DNA from: Siniperca chuatsi
Lineage: Eukaryota; Chordata; Actinopteri; Centrarchiformes; Sinipercidae
Length of the DNA: 64,000 bases
NCBI RefSeq assembly: GCF_020085105.1
Contig: NC_058062.1
Location: 968,001-1,032,000, forward strand
Direction: 5' to 3'
Shown: positions 36,889-49,739 of the stretch, in pieces
How positions within the stretch are numbered: the stretch's first letter is position 1
Layout: each line of letters begins with the position of its first letter
Program-made: the position numbers and the translations under genes
Notes under the pieces: generated by a model
Database searches by the model: none
Told to the model about the DNA's origin: nothing
Seen by the model: only the letters and a program-made list of their open reading frames with translations

Positions 36889-39800
36889 TCAGATGGTCTG
36901 ACTGATGGTCTCTGTGGAGGAGCTCACCACCTTCCCATCCACCACCTCCTCCACGATGGTGATTATTTTCTGTTTGGTGGTGGTGGTGGAGGTGGTGGTG
37001 GCGGCGGAGGTGTCCACTTTGGAGGAGGCCGAGGTGGAGGATGAGGAGGAGAGGGACACGCTGCAGGAGAGAGACAAACAGCACAGATTTGTATTCATCT
37101 CAAAGCCACATTAACACTTGATGTCATATATGATGTCGGTGATTTGTGAAAAGTTAATCAGTTTGTAATCAAACCCAGAATTTAACACTAGTGAGTTTCA
37201 GCTGAGAGTTTTAGTGTGCTGTCATGTTGTTTAGGTTAAGTTAAAGATGTTGGATATGATAACAAAATGTGAAAAGTAATGTATTTTAATAAAACCCAGA
37301 ATTTAACCCCCAAAAGATTTCTGGCATAAAGATAAGATTGGACATCAGCACGAAATATAGTTCTGTCAGGTTCATCCTGTAAACAGCCCGTTGATGCTCT
37401 CACCAGCTGCCGGCCTCTCCGTCCAGCAGCCTCCTGTACTCGGCGATCTCCATCTCCAGTCTGGTCTTGATGTCCAGCAGCATCTGGTACTCCTGGGACT
37501 GCCTCTCCAGGTCGGCCTTCAGGTGCGTCAGCTGCTCCTCCAGCACGGTCACCTGGTTCTGGTAGCCCGCCAGCTGCATGGAGTACCGGTTCTGAGTTTC
37601 ATTCAGGGTGGACTCCAGCGACGCTTTCTGCAGGAGAGAGGAGCCGGTTCAGTTTGCTTACTGCGTCTCAAAGCACTGGGTATAACAGAGAAGACGAGGT
37701 GGGACGCTCACCATGCTGAGCTGTGACTGCAGCTCGATCTCCAGGCCCTGCAGCACTCGTCGGAGCTCTGAGATCTCAGATTTGGACGTCTGGATGGTTT
37801 CTGTGCTGACAGCGACTTCTTTGTGCAGTTCTTCTGTCTGTGCAGAGGAAACAGCACGGTCGTAACGTGTTTACGTAAATTTACTCCTGCAGCAATCCAG
37901 AGGCATCAAGTGACTCACTACATTTACTCGATATTTGATTCTCTACTTTTAAATTCGTATTATTTCCTCCTCTACATTTATCTGACAGTTGTAGAGACTA
38001 GTTACTTTACGTATATACATTTTACATACAACAGAAAAACTTCCTTCTATCTTTCTGTCTTTAGTTATATTTCCTTCCTTTCCTCCTTCAACTTATCTGA
38101 AAGCATGAAAACTCTCAAATCTAAAGAATCTAGTACTCCTCTCCACAACGAGTACTTGGACTTTGGATAGTTGCTAATAGCTGAGTATAGTTTCTTTTCT
38201 TACACAAAGACATAAACGTAAATGTTTTATTCAACTCATTAGACTATTTGCCCTTTCTGAGATAAAACCAGACTTTAATTACATCCCAGTGTTTCCGGTG
38301 ATTCTTCCACGATACAACATTTAAAATTTAGTTTTGAAACAACACTACACTCAGGGCTCCACCATCTGCGTGGTTATTAAAGTCAAAAATAAATCCTTAA
38401 TAAACACAAAATAATAATCTCTAATGTAAGGCCAGCAAATCATTTGTTTTGGACCTACTGCTAGTTTCCTCTTTCTATTAATATATTCTACACTGACTAA
38501 TGCAGAACGTATTTCTCCATGTCTACCTCCATGCTAACAGCGGTGCTCTGAGCTAAATGCTAACGCGTTCACAACGACAATGCTAACATGCTGATGTTTA
38601 GCAGGTATAATGTTCACCGTGTTCACCACCTTTAGCGTGTTAGCATGCTAGCTTTAGCTAGTTAGCAGTCAACACAGAGTGCAGCTGAGGCTGATGGGAG
38701 CGTCAGCAGCTCTGCAGGTGTTTGGTCAGAAACCAAAGTGTCGGACACGTTAACATGTCGACCTGATGGTGGCGCTAGATGGAAAGTCAGAGGATCAGCA
38801 GAGTTATTACAGTTCATCCTGAGGGGAGCGTGAACGATGAAGCACGTCTCATCGCAGTCCAGCAGCTGCTGATGTTTCAGTCTGGACCGACGTGGCGGAC
38901 AGACTGACGTGATTCTAAGAGTCGCATCATGTCCTTACCTTCGACTGGAACCAGCCCTCCAGTTCTTTGCGGCTTTTGGCAACAGTGGCTTCGTATTGTT
39001 CCCTCATCTCCTCTATGATCTTATTGAGGTCCTCTGCTGGAGCGGCGTCCACCTCCACGTTCACCTGACCGCTCATCTGCGCTCGCATCGCCAGCAGCTC
39101 CTACAAGGAGACACATGAAAGGTGAGGATTCAGTACTCGCCAAACCAGAAAACTTCCACTAAGACATTTCTAGCGTCTGTGGGAACCTGATTTATTGACC
39201 CCTCGAATCTTTACCCCAAGACCCGATCCGTTTTAGATCTGAAAGCCTACTGACCTCCTCGTGGTTCTTCTTGAGGAAGATCAGCTCCTCCTTCAGCCCT
39301 TCGATCTGCATCTCCAGGTCAGATCTTCCCAGAGTCAGCTCGTCCAGGACCCTCTTCAGCCCGGCGATGTCGGCCTCCACCGACTGACGCATGGCCAGCT
39401 CGTTCTCGAACCTGCACAGGGGACAAAGCATTCATTTCTGAATCTGACTGAAACAGGGAAAGGACGAAAACAGAGAGAAGAAATGTGTTCAGTCAAAAGA
39501 CCTTGATGTCTTCAACTATTATTTGCAAAAAGGGCTGACGGTTGTTGCCACTGCTGAATTGTATCAAGCTGCAGTTCCTCTAATGGCCACCAGGTGTTGA
39601 CTGATAAACTTAGTTAACGGAGAAAATCCAAACTTCTGTCTCTAAAGATCTGTTCTCCCACGAGGTTTTGTTTTGGCTCCAGTCTTGGTTCAGAGCCATG
39701 ACGATCAAATTCTATGTATTCGCAAACGTCAACACTAAAGCAGCGGCCACGCCACAAAGTGACATTCGCTCATCCAGGTGGGGCTGGAAGCTTGGTGATG

Positions 39801-41799
39801 TGGTGATTTTACTCGCTGGGCTAGCTGGTGCACTACTGTAGGTGGCGAGCTAACCCCTAACTCGCTAGCGCTAGTCAGTCACAATAGCTCCCAGAGCTTC
39901 TCTCCACTGTTCTGGTTACTCCTGACATTTTGTACACCATTTCGTTAGTTAAAAAGTCATTGAATAGAGAAAATAAAGCTCTCCGTTAGCTTAGCTCGGT
40001 CGCTAATAAATGGTTCACACAGTTTATTCAAGACTGAATGTAAACCATGTCTTATTTCTGGTTCAGGCCCTTTAAATTTTACTCGTAGCCGCTTAGTGAT
40101 GAATGAATTCACTTACTTGATCCTGAAGTCGTCGGCAGCCAGCTTGGCGTTGTCAATGCTGAGGTAGATGCTACCATTGATTCTGGTAGCATCCAGGATC
40201 TGTGAGATAAAGGAGGAAATAAACGCTGTTAGCTTGTTATGTTCATTCTTTGTTAACGGTGCATTTTAGGGATTTTTTACCAACTTTTTTTAAAGTTCTC
40301 CGTCCATGTAGACGGAGGAGTAAACAAACGAACTAATGCAAAGATAGGTAGCACCATCGTGAAACAAAAAAAATCTAAAATATGTAGATTTCTCCCTTTT
40401 GGTTTCTGATGTGATTTACAGAGCAGACATACACTGCAGAGAAAAACGTGCAATTTAATTTCAATTGGACTTCAAGAGTAAAGTTTGAAGGTGCTGAGAG
40501 TCAAAGTGCTGACAGCAGAGTTGCATTTATCAGCGGAGGGACTTGGATTTAATCAGTTTGTATTGACTGTTGTTTATCTCATGAGGAAACCTCCGCCCTG
40601 ACGCTCTGTCGACAGAAACCAGCAGCCTGTAACATAACAAACGCTGCTGACCCGTGATTTCTCTTAACAAGCTGCTGTTTCTTCAGTAGGCTCAGTAAGC
40701 CACGTTCACCTGCAGCGCTTCTACGTTTAAGCTGTCAGCACAGTAAAAAGTTCATTAGTGTTTTGTTACACTTGCTCTTGCTTTGGTATTTGCATGATGT
40801 CAGACCTTGTTTTACATTGCACTTTCATGACAGCTCACATTTTCAATGACTGTATTTTAACGTCTGTATTTTGTTATCGTTCTTGCACAGCTATTTCCCT
40901 GAAAATCCCTGTGTACGGCATTGAAATCCACTTTTGTTTTTGTCCAATACAACAGCTCTTTTGTGGCATGGAGTGAGTGTGCAGGCGTTACATAACATCT
41001 ATCATCTCTTAGACTATGACCTCAGTAATAAACATATAATTTAATATGCACATTTCTGACAATCAACAAAAACTGAACTATATAAAGATGTCATGGCAGA
41101 GCTGTTGTACTGGATTAGATTGGACATGTGTACCTGAGTATAACGGTAGATCTATTGCCATCTTTTTAAATTCTGATTAAATCAAGGGTATTTTTATAAA
41201 CTACAACTAAGATGGAAGCTGACATGACTTGGCAGGGGTCATGACAGGTAGAGCATGTGCACACTGTACACCTTCCTGCTTGTGTTTGATGCACAAAGAT
41301 GTGGGGGTCACATAACTGAATGTCCGTGTGTCAGCGGTGAGCCTACCTTGCCCTGCAGCTCTGCGATGGTGGCGTAGTAGTGGCTGTAGTCTCTGGAGGA
41401 GGGGGAGGTCTTGCTCTCCAGGAACTGCCTGATCTTCAGCTCCAGCTCCCCGTTGGCCGTCTCCAGCTTGCGGACCTTCTCCAGGTAGGTGGCCAGGCGG
41501 TCGTTCAGGTTCTGCATGGTGGCCTTTTCGTTGGCAGAGATGTCCATGCTGTCACCGCCACCGCCACTGCCAAAGCCACCGCCAAAGCCACCTCCACCTC
41601 CGCCACCTCCACCACCTGCTCCGCCACCGTAGAAGCCATAGCCACCTCCGCCACCTCCGCCACCTCCACTGCCAAACATGGACATGGTGGAGCCACCGGA
41701 GGAGATTTTGACCTGAGAGCCTCCAGCTCCACCATACATGGAGATACTGCTGCCCCTGTAGGCTCCACCACCTGACGACCTGGAGCTTCTGGCTAGCAT
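36889..41799 (-). CDS. type I keratin, gene D (7 exons)
   Basis: Acidic keratin, complete. Exons 5' to 3': 41347-41799, 40117-40199, 39255-39411, 38939-39100, 37712-37837, 37404-37627, 36889-37060; 1377 nt, 458 aa. The head (about 1-91) has long glycine runs ([22 protein letters not shown]). The rod (about 92-399) opens with [20 protein letters not shown] and closes with [11 protein letters not shown]. The longer Ser/Thr-rich tail ends with [17 protein letters not shown] and SQTI. Exon 6 is 224 bp, one codon longer than in B and C, as in gene A. The open frame extends upstream to 42024, but the TATA box at 41882-41890 places the start at 41799. Intron 4 carries a 350-bp repeat shared with 54820-55150. 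Confidence 0.93.
38515..38880 (+). repeat. repeat R2 (GCTAACATGCTGATG) in gene D intron 4
   Basis: Matches 54820-55165 for about 350 bp, in the same orientation, with few differences. A shorter, reversed relative is at 19364-19500. Confidence 0.8.
39800..39990 (+). repeat. repeat R4 in gene D intron 2
   Basis: Opposite-orientation copy of 15230-15430. Confidence 0.55.
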
Positions 41800-41881
41800 T
41801 TTGAGTGGCGATGAAGGTAAAGGAGTCTGTCTTTCTGCTTTAGCTGGAGAGAAGAAAGTGAAGAGCTCAGAGTGCAGCTGA

Positions 41882-41890
41882 TTTTTTATA
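41882..41890 (-). promoter_or_regulatory. TATA box, gene D
   Basis: TATAAAAAA on the minus strand, 83-91 nt upstream of the gene D ATG. Confidence 0.65.
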
Positions 41891-41919
41891 CTGTTAGATG
41901 AGTTTGTGAGGAGGAGGGG

Positions 41920-43430
41920 TGTGTGTGTGTGTGGGGGGGGGTTGTCTTTGTGTAACTCGGGAAGTTTAATGGGCTGTGGGTGGGTCTGAGAAATGTAGAA
42001 TCCACCCATCACCTGTACATTCACCTGCTCGGAGGAACCGTCAGGCCAACTCTCACTTCACATCAAAAGATTAGAGCAGAAAGGGCTGCAGGGCGAGTCC
42101 TCTTGGCAGCAGGTGAATGTGTTGTGAAGCAGGAGCCAAACTGGCTTAAAGAGTAAACCTAACTTGTTTGATTAGTATAAGTCTTTGTCAGCTGCCTCAT
42201 CTTGAGTAAATAGAGCTGACAAGCAGAGGGTGAGGAGTGGCTGATCAATAAAACAATCCAAGACAGCGTTGAAGATAAGGTGCCAAAGATCCACCCAAAA
42301 GTCTGTTAAGTTCATGGTCACCTTGCATGAAAGATGTATGAAAGCCACAGAGCTAAAGAGAGATTGTTGTACTTAAAGGTGCCGTGAAGTATATTAACAA
42401 AACAAAATCATTACCAGATTCATTCTAGACGCTTAAACAATTTCTGCAAACAAGCCAAACGTTTGCCAACAAGATGCAGCTTTGGGAGAGACATGTCTGT
42501 CCAGGTGTACCCTGCCTCTCACCCAGTGCATGCTGGGATAGGCTGCAGCCTCCTACAACCCTGAATAAGCAGATAGGGGGGGCTGAATACGTTCGGAAAT
42601 TCCTGCATTTGGAAACGTCGCATTTGCGGACTTCCTGGGAAGGTGCTCGCCAACCATTTTTATGTCTACATTCACAGTTTGGTTTGATGTTTCGCACGCA
42701 GAATAATTTGGATTGTTTTGTTATAAACTGCAGGATTAGACAAGACATTTGACAGGTGAGCACATCACGATACAAATGACGATGTCCACGAGAGATTATT
42801 CCACAAATCCAGAGGGTGGACATTTGGATTCAGCCAAGGTGTGTCCTGATACACACACATCTGCGGTCTTATAAGTGCGCGTTCACGCACCACCGGGTAG
42901 AAGGCAGGTACAGTATGTTCTGCATCTGAAGCACGCAGATTCATCCATCATGCAGCTTCAAAAAAGATTCCATGCAGTGTGTGGTCATAAATCTCCGAGT
43001 CCATTTCCTGATCAAACAAAAATGTCAGCCACAAATCACAGCAGGTCATCCGTACGTCAGTGTATGTCTGTGGGGTTCGATAGCTTCATCATCATATCTA
43101 ATTCGGTATCCACTCTTTTCGGTTTATCTAAATGATTAACAATTCGTTCTTGACCTCAGAAACAGCAGCTGACACAACGATCTCAACTCAAGGTCCACTT
43201 ACTCACTGGTTTCAGAGCTTTCAGCTGTGTCAGTTTCTTCAACTGATGGAGTTTGCTCAGCCGTCATGGGACTGTAGATGTTCAAACTTATTATCCAGAG
43301 CACTTTTATGTCGGCTTAAAAGTCATCTGCTGATGAAGATCTTGTGATACGATCAAAATCGGTGAAATCAGTGAAAGTTTTCCCTCTGAAACTGTTATTG
43401 GTCTCAAAAATCCCGTATCGGCCCGGCTCT
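41920..43430. other. gene-free spacer
   Basis: No exon seen. Bases 42494-42550 carry a GCATGCTGGGATAGGCTGCA-type sequence, a fragment common in vertebrate interspersed repeats. Confidence 0.5.
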
Positions 43431-43437
43431 AGTTGTA

Positions 43438-43560
43438 AACCTTCTCAAAGTCCACAAAGCACGTGTAGACTGCATGGGCAAATTCCCATGACTCCCCCGA
43501 CAACGCTGCAAGACCAGGCCCACTGGTCCACGACCAGGACTGGTACTGCTGACAAATTGT
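43438..43560 (-). mobile_element. reverse transcriptase fragment of a non-LTR element
   Basis: The minus strand reads ESWEFAHAVYTCFVDFEKV, matching the segment ahead of and including the FVD.EKA motif of retrotransposon reverse transcriptases. It is only about 120 bp long and broken at both ends. Confidence 0.6.
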
Positions 43561-43596
43561 TGGGGGGTTGTGGGGATGCATCTGGTGAAATGACAA

Positions 43597-43643
43597 TATA
43601 CAGATATATATACATATATATATGTGTGTGTGTGTGTGTGTGT
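43597..43643. repeat. (TA)n/(TG)n microsatellite
   Basis: TA-rich run passing into about 11 TG units. Confidence 0.9.
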
Positions 43644-44169
43644 AGCAGCTGAAGACAGTTTATTTCATAATGTGTTATAATGTAATAACAGCGATTACAT
43701 GACAGGCACAAGTGGGGCAAACACACCTGAAGATCCCCTGTGTGCATAAATGCATCCTCGAGCAATCTCAGTAATTTAGTCTTAATGATATGACAGCGTT
43801 GTTGTGGGTGTGGCTGCGTGGTATTCTGCTGCAGGCATGTTCCCATCGTGTGCTGCTGCTGCTCTCGGGCTGCATGTACAACACCCAATACTTTCTCTTT
43901 TCTAATCATTAACACGTTTGTTTAAGAGGCGTGTAAAGCTTTGTTATTTGGCTGTGGAAGGTCGAAACATTCAGCTGCAGCTGGAGAAACTGTGACAGCC
44001 GTCAGCAGGGTCACCGAGGTTCATGCACAGCACGGCATATGGATATAATACACATGATAGCAATGCTGATGCATGAACAACTTAGTTGCGTTAGTTGATG
44101 TGACATATGGTGCTTTCAGTCTGCAGACTGTTTCTATTCCATCTGACAAACCTCAAAGTGGAGAAAGTG

Positions 44170-44270
44170 GTGCTAAATACACTCTATAGCCAAAAGTATG
44201 TGGACGCCGCTGTCCCCATGAAGGGAAATCTTAATGCCACAGTTTACAATGATGTTTTAGATCTCCAACC
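44170..44270 (+). repeat. AGTATGTGGAC repeat, fragment
   Basis: Contains CTATAGCCAAAAGTATGTGG and GAAGGGAAATCTTAATGCC. It is related to 47840-48110, 49740-49990 and, reversed, 33412-33560. Confidence 0.6.
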
Positions 44271-44415
44271 AGGGGTGCGCGTACCCCAGGGGGTGCTTGC
44301 AGAGAAACTAGAATTTGGGAATATATAAAACTATGTTTAGGAGGGAAATGTGGTGTGAACCTGATCTTTAGTGTATTTGTTGTCACAGTAACAATAGACT
44401 AGTAGTCAGTGGTGG

Positions 44416-45034
44416 ACTTTTTCCTTCCCTACGTTTGTCTGACGGCTTCAGTTACTTTACAGATCACAGTGTTTCATCCCCTTCCTGTCCGGTGGAAACC
44501 ACGCATCTCCAGATGTGGTGATTTCAAATTTTTTACTTAAAGTGTGACAGTGAGAGTCGTCCCTGTGCAGTGAAACGCTTCCTGTCAGTGTTTTATTATA
44601 TCTGATGTTTCTGGATTCATATTCCTGCTGCATTCATGTGTGTGTTGCATTTTACTGCTGCAGATGTTTCAGGTCGAGCTCATTTTAACTGCTTTATATA
44701 CTGTTGGGTAGTTTAACCTGCAGCAATGCATCATGGTCTATAAGGTCATCGCGTGTTTGCAGCGTCGCCGTCCTGTGAGAACCACGTATCAGAGAAACAG
44801 CCTGTTTTCAGCTCTGCGACAATGCGTTTCCCAGCTGATCCGAGGGGGGGTTAAAGAGTTTATTCAGCTTCAGGAGGAGGAGGAGTTTCCTCAGCACATG
44901 AAGGAAACTCTTCATCCTTCAGCTCGTCACAAACACCTGGAGATACGAGGTTTCCACCGGACAGGAAGGGGATGAAACGCTGTGATCTGCAAAGTAACTG
45001 AAGCCGTCAGACAAACGTAGGGAAGGAAAAAGTT
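44416..45034. mobile_element. 619-bp fold-back (inverted-repeat) structure
   Basis: Arms 44416-44512 and 44938-45034 are inverted copies (left: TTCCTTCCCTACGTTTGTCT and onward) with few differences. The interior includes a reversed R1 piece at about 44640-44720. It could be a composite of two oppositely oriented R1-type copies or a fold-back element. Confidence 0.65.
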
Positions 45035-45175
45035 CAATATTTCCTCTGAGATGGAGGAGAGTGGAAGCAGGAAGAGGCAGAAAATGGAAATACTGCAGTA
45101 AAGTACAAGTACCTCGGTTCTGTACTTAGTACAGTACTTCAGTAAGTGTTCTTGGTTACTTTCCAGCACTGGTCA

Positions 45176-46343
45176 AAGCTGATCTGGTTTGAAGCAGCTC
45201 TGTGAGGTGACAGCGTGGTCGGGATTCTTCTCGTGAACACAGAAAACAATGTGAGTGTTCAAACTGTCAGATCAACCTGCACAGAAAATATTCAGAACCA
45301 TAAATCATCATCAGCAGCGTCGGTTTGAACAAACAGGAAGCTGGCGTCCACTCAACTGCCAGCTATTGTCTCATGACACACACCCACATTAATAACCCTC
45401 CTCCCCCGTCTCCTGCCTGGCCCACGCTACCTGCTGCAGCTCGCCCCTCCCATCATGAACCTGCCAACCTCACCTGAATCCTCCGCCCGCAGCACCGACC
45501 TTACATAACAGCTGTAACCTGAGAGGGCGGGGCATGCACAGGCTGCTGTCGCCCGCAGGTACACACAGGTGTGTCTCTCTGTCACAACTTAGGTCAGTGA
45601 ATGAGAAGTAAATGAAAAGGAGTGTTTTATGTTTGATTTTTGCTCGTTTAAACTTGTTTTTTGTGTTATTAGTATGTTGTTCTATTAAAAGTCCACTCGG
45701 ATTTAGCTAAAGAACAAAGAATATACGGCGTAACAGAGCTGCAGGATTATGGCTAAAGAACATTTTTTGTTTAAAGCTGGTGCATGATGTCACGTCACGA
45801 AGCACAACATGGCGTTTCCAGCACAGTGAATATGTTTACTTTCATTAAATTTATCCTTTGTGAGCTCTTTCATTTCTGCACAACATCTTTACTTTGTGAA
45901 CTGCATCCCCAAAGAAAAACTGGAGACTTTTCTCATAATTACGACGTCTGTATCTCATGAGTTAGCGTCTCATATTTACAAGAAAAGCTGTCAGAATTAT
46001 GAGAAAGTCTTGTCGTGGATGTGAGAAACATCTCCTGATGACAAGGTAGTTTTCTCTTAATAATGCGACACATGCGTTTTGGAATACAGAAGCCATAATT
46101 ATGTGATAACGTGTATTTTGTCTTCTGTGACACTGCTGAATATGAATACTTTGGCAAGGATGTTATGTATGAAAACACACTTTGATGCTGCTTCTGTTTG
46201 CTGTTTTACTTTATAAATATTGTTTTTTTAAATACAGATTATATAAATACAGAGTTTCTCCTCTTCCACTGGTGATGTTTCGTCACCTGACAAGAGAAGA
46301 AGTGAAGGAATGAAAGTCTGCAGAGAAAGATTATTTTTGGAGA
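45176..46343. other. gene-free spacer
   Basis: No exon supported. Bases 45480-45590 are GC-rich (GGGCGGGGC) and could be promoter-like, but no linked coding exon was found. Confidence 0.4.
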
Positions 46344-46699
46344 GTCAAGACAGGTGCTGGTGCTGCTGCTGCAGCTGTTGGTGCTGCTGCTGCTGGTGTT
46401 GCTGGTGCTGCTGGTTCTGCTGCTGCTGGTGCTGCAGCTGCTGGTGCTGCTGGTGTTGCTGGTGCTGCTGCTGCTGGTGCTGGTGGTGCTGGTGCTGCTG
46501 CTGGTGCTGCTGCTGGTGTTGCTGGTGCTGCTGCTGCTGGTGCTGGTGGTGCTGGTGTTGCTGGTGCTGCTGGTTCTGCAGCTGCTGGTGCTGCTGGTGC
46601 TGCAGCTGCTGGTGCTGCTGGTGTTGCTGCTGCTGCTGCTGGTGCTGCTGGTGGTGCTGGTGCTGCTGCTGCTGCTGGTGCTGCTGGTTCTGCAGCTGC

Positions 46700-46735
<36 letters not shown>

Positions 46736-46912
46736 TGCTGGTGGTGCTGCAGCTGCTGGTGCTGCTGGTGTTGCTGGTGCTGCTGCTGCTGCTGGTGCTG
46801 CAACTGCTGGTGGTGCTGGTGGTGCTGCTGGTGCTGCAGCTGCTGCAGCTGCTGGTGGTGCTGCTGCTGCTGGAGCTGCTGGTGCTGCTGCTGGTGGTGC
46901 TGGTGGTGCTGG

Positions 46913-46944
<32 letters not shown>

Positions 46945-47066
46945 CAGCTGCTGGTGCTGCAGCTGCTGCTGGTGGTGCTGGTGCTGCTGGTGCTGCTGGT
47001 GCTGCTGGTGCTGCAGTTGCTGGTGCTGGTGTAGCTGGTGTAGCTGGTGGTGCTGGTGCTGCAGCT
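46344..47066. repeat. CTG/CAG-rich trinucleotide tract
   Basis: About 720 bp made almost wholly of CTG with GTG, TTG and GCAGCTG interruptions (CAG/CAC on the minus strand). Frames on both strands stay open for 150-300 codons. They read as Cys/Trp or Leu/Val (plus) and Gln/His or Ser/Thr (minus), which is a by-product of the repeat. No flanking exon, splice context or promoter is apparent. Confidence 0.95.
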
Positions 47067-47839
47067 GACTGGGTTGTTTAATCTATAACAACTATAATCA
47101 CCAAAAATGGAAACACTTTCACCTTTATAACTGTGCAATATTCTCTGTTTCCAGTTTAATTTATTGATATTTATTCATACTTATATCACTGCTGTTCATA
47201 TCCTCCGTCTCATAATCATCTTAATAAGCTGCACTTAACAGTTCAGTTCATGCACTTTTACTTACTACTTATATTATTACGTTGTATTATCATGCCGTAC
47301 ATACTTATCATCAACCTGTAAACCCACTTTGTACTTCACACTTATTTTATACTTATACCCAGTTGGTACTTAATGTATCTGACCTGTATTATATTTTTTG
47401 CTCAGTGCTTCTGTTCCTGTGTGCGCTGACGTGACAGCGAGCAGCTGTAACGAAAGAGTTTCCCCTCTGGATCAATAAAGTATTTCTGATTCTGATAAAC
47501 CAAAATGTGCAGAGGGATGTGTGCTCGTTCTTTAACGCATAATGTTGGTTGAACTGAATCATATAATCATATACGCCCCGACTTAGAGAATAACCCGAAG
47601 GCCCTGCTCCCCCTCCTGCTCTTCAGGGTGTGACAGAACCTGAATTCTCTGGAAGATTCCTTCAGTCACCTCTGGGCTTTCTCTCCTTCTCGTAAATCTT
47701 ACCTTCTCTCTCTCCTTTAATCTATCCATCAATCACTCAGCCGTCATTGTTCATTCCTCGTCAAACTGCACGAAAACCGAGACTGTACCTCTTAAAGAAG
47801 TTTCTTTATAGTCAGATAATGCTCTGTTTTAGAAGCTGG

Positions 47840-48110
47840 CATCTTTCCACCAAATTCCATTCAATTTTTAGCAGATTGTAGTGAAATCTGTCAACACGTT
47901 TTTTTACCCTACCCGCTAAAAACACAAACATGATTCAGTCAAACTGACGACGGTGTGATATCTTTTATGTTATATGGCCCAAAGTATGTGGACACCCCTG
48001 TTAAATTCTGTTGGTGTGTGTTTCGTGGTTTGGGTCCCTTCGTTCCAGTGAAGGAAATCTGAAATGCAAATGATATTTTAACAGTGTTGTTGCTGCATAC
48101 AGCGATGCAA
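47840..48110 (+). repeat. AGTATGTGGACACCCC repeat, copy 1
   Basis: Shares its order of landmarks (ACCAAATTCCATT, GTGAAATCTG, AGTATGTGGACACCCCTG, GGTTTGGGTCCCTTCGTTCC) with 49740-49990. It is probably a non-autonomous DNA transposon. Confidence 0.65.
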
Positions 48111-49429
48111 CATGAAGCCAGTAAAAACTAAATGCAGCTGAAGAAAACAAACAGTTTTCTTGATTCTTTGTATTTCTGTCGTCCTGCAGAATATGTCGAC
48201 AGCCATCAGATTCCGTGTGTTTTGCTCCAACCTGCCCACTCCTCGGTTTCAGACCTCCTGCTGCACAGTTTTACCATAAAAGGAAAAGTCGACTGCGGCT
48301 GCTTTTCTTTGGCCTCAAGTAAAGTTCAAATGCAGCTGAACCAAAGTTTGATTCCCGGCCGTCGTGCCGGTCTCCCGCTCTTCGGAGCCCGGGCGGTATG
48401 CAGGTGATCAGGTTCGTTCGGATGAAGCAGAGAGTTGTTGGTGTTTTGGTGGAAAATGTGTCTGTGCAGACTTGGAGCTGAGAGATCACATCTGGGGAGT
48501 TTAACAGCAAGAGCAAACTAAATACTGGCAGAAATAATGCTTCAAATGTAAAAGAACGATTTGAATTAAACACTCTTTGCCCAGTAGATGTGTTTAAACT
48601 AGAAAGCTTACGTAACATAACATATCTAACTAGATGAAGGAAGATAAAGGACTCGAGCTAATGTATTAGCCAGTAATCTGCAGTGTGAGGCCTTTAGCTT
48701 TAAGCCTGTAATCCACAATCTGCAGCTGTGAGCCCAGTTTGGGTTCGATGCTTCGTCTCTGGAAGGTGCTGAACTGCTTATCTTGCAGTGTAGACTCCCA
48801 TCAGTCACCTCCCGTCCATTCAGAGCTGCTGCTACTCAGTTTGAATCTGGAAAAATCCAGATGTTTGAGCTGATTAACAGCAGGAAACCTTAACGGTGTC
48901 AACCGTGATCTGCAGGAGTCAGCTGGGATCGTCCCTAAAGTTTGGGACCCAGCTGAAGACCGAAGACCGGACAAACCAACGTGAAGATGTTTTAGTGTTT
49001 GACAGTCAGGAAGGAGCAGAGTAACTCCACCAGACAACACACTGGACCCGCGAATCCAGCGAGAACGCCGACTGTCACGTGTTCTTGTACCAAAACAAAC
49101 ATGGACGCCGACCGGCAGCTTGTTTATACGCAGCGACATTTGAGCTGCAAAGACCGAAAAATCTGAAGACTTTAGACTCTTTACACGATTTTATCTGTCA
49201 ACACCAGCGGACCCAGACTGCAACGGACCCGGTCCAACTTGGTCCCAAATCAGATTCATCATCGGTGACACAGTCCAGATGTGAAAGCGTGTCGTTAAAA
49301 GTGCTTCAGGCTGCAACCAGCAGCGACTCTGAACAGTAATGAACTGATTCATCACTGATTCAGATTCCTGTGTTTAACGCTGACAGATTTTTAATTACAG
49401 TTATTCAGTTTACCGCTCTGACCACAGAA

Positions 49430-49452
49430 CACACACACACACACACACACAC
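49430..49452. repeat. (CA)n microsatellite
   Basis: About 11 CA dinucleotides. Confidence 0.9.
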
Positions 49453-49739
49453 CTGAGCACACTAAAGACTGACAGCAGATCTGTTTCTATTCAGCTGCTG
49501 CCAAGTTTCTGCTCTCTGATGAATCTGTCGTGTCATTTGACAAACTGTTCGTTTCAAAATGGTCCAGTTCGTCTCTTTACCTCTTAACCATGTGGGAGTT
49601 AATGAAACACACGCACACTGGTGTGTTCATTCAACTGATGATATGATGGAGGAGTTCTGCAGACTGCACGTGCATCAAAAAGTCTGTAGAAATATAGTAA
49701 AATACATACAGAAATGTGCAAATATGCTGTTTTACAAGT

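Noticed and set aside
41800..42024. Upstream extension of gene D exon 1 to an earlier ATG
   Set aside because: It runs through the TATA box and lacks the keratin head composition.
46239..47138. Gln/His, Ser/Thr, Cys/Trp and Leu/Val frames
   Set aside because: They are translations of the CTG/CAG tract, with no supporting exon structure.
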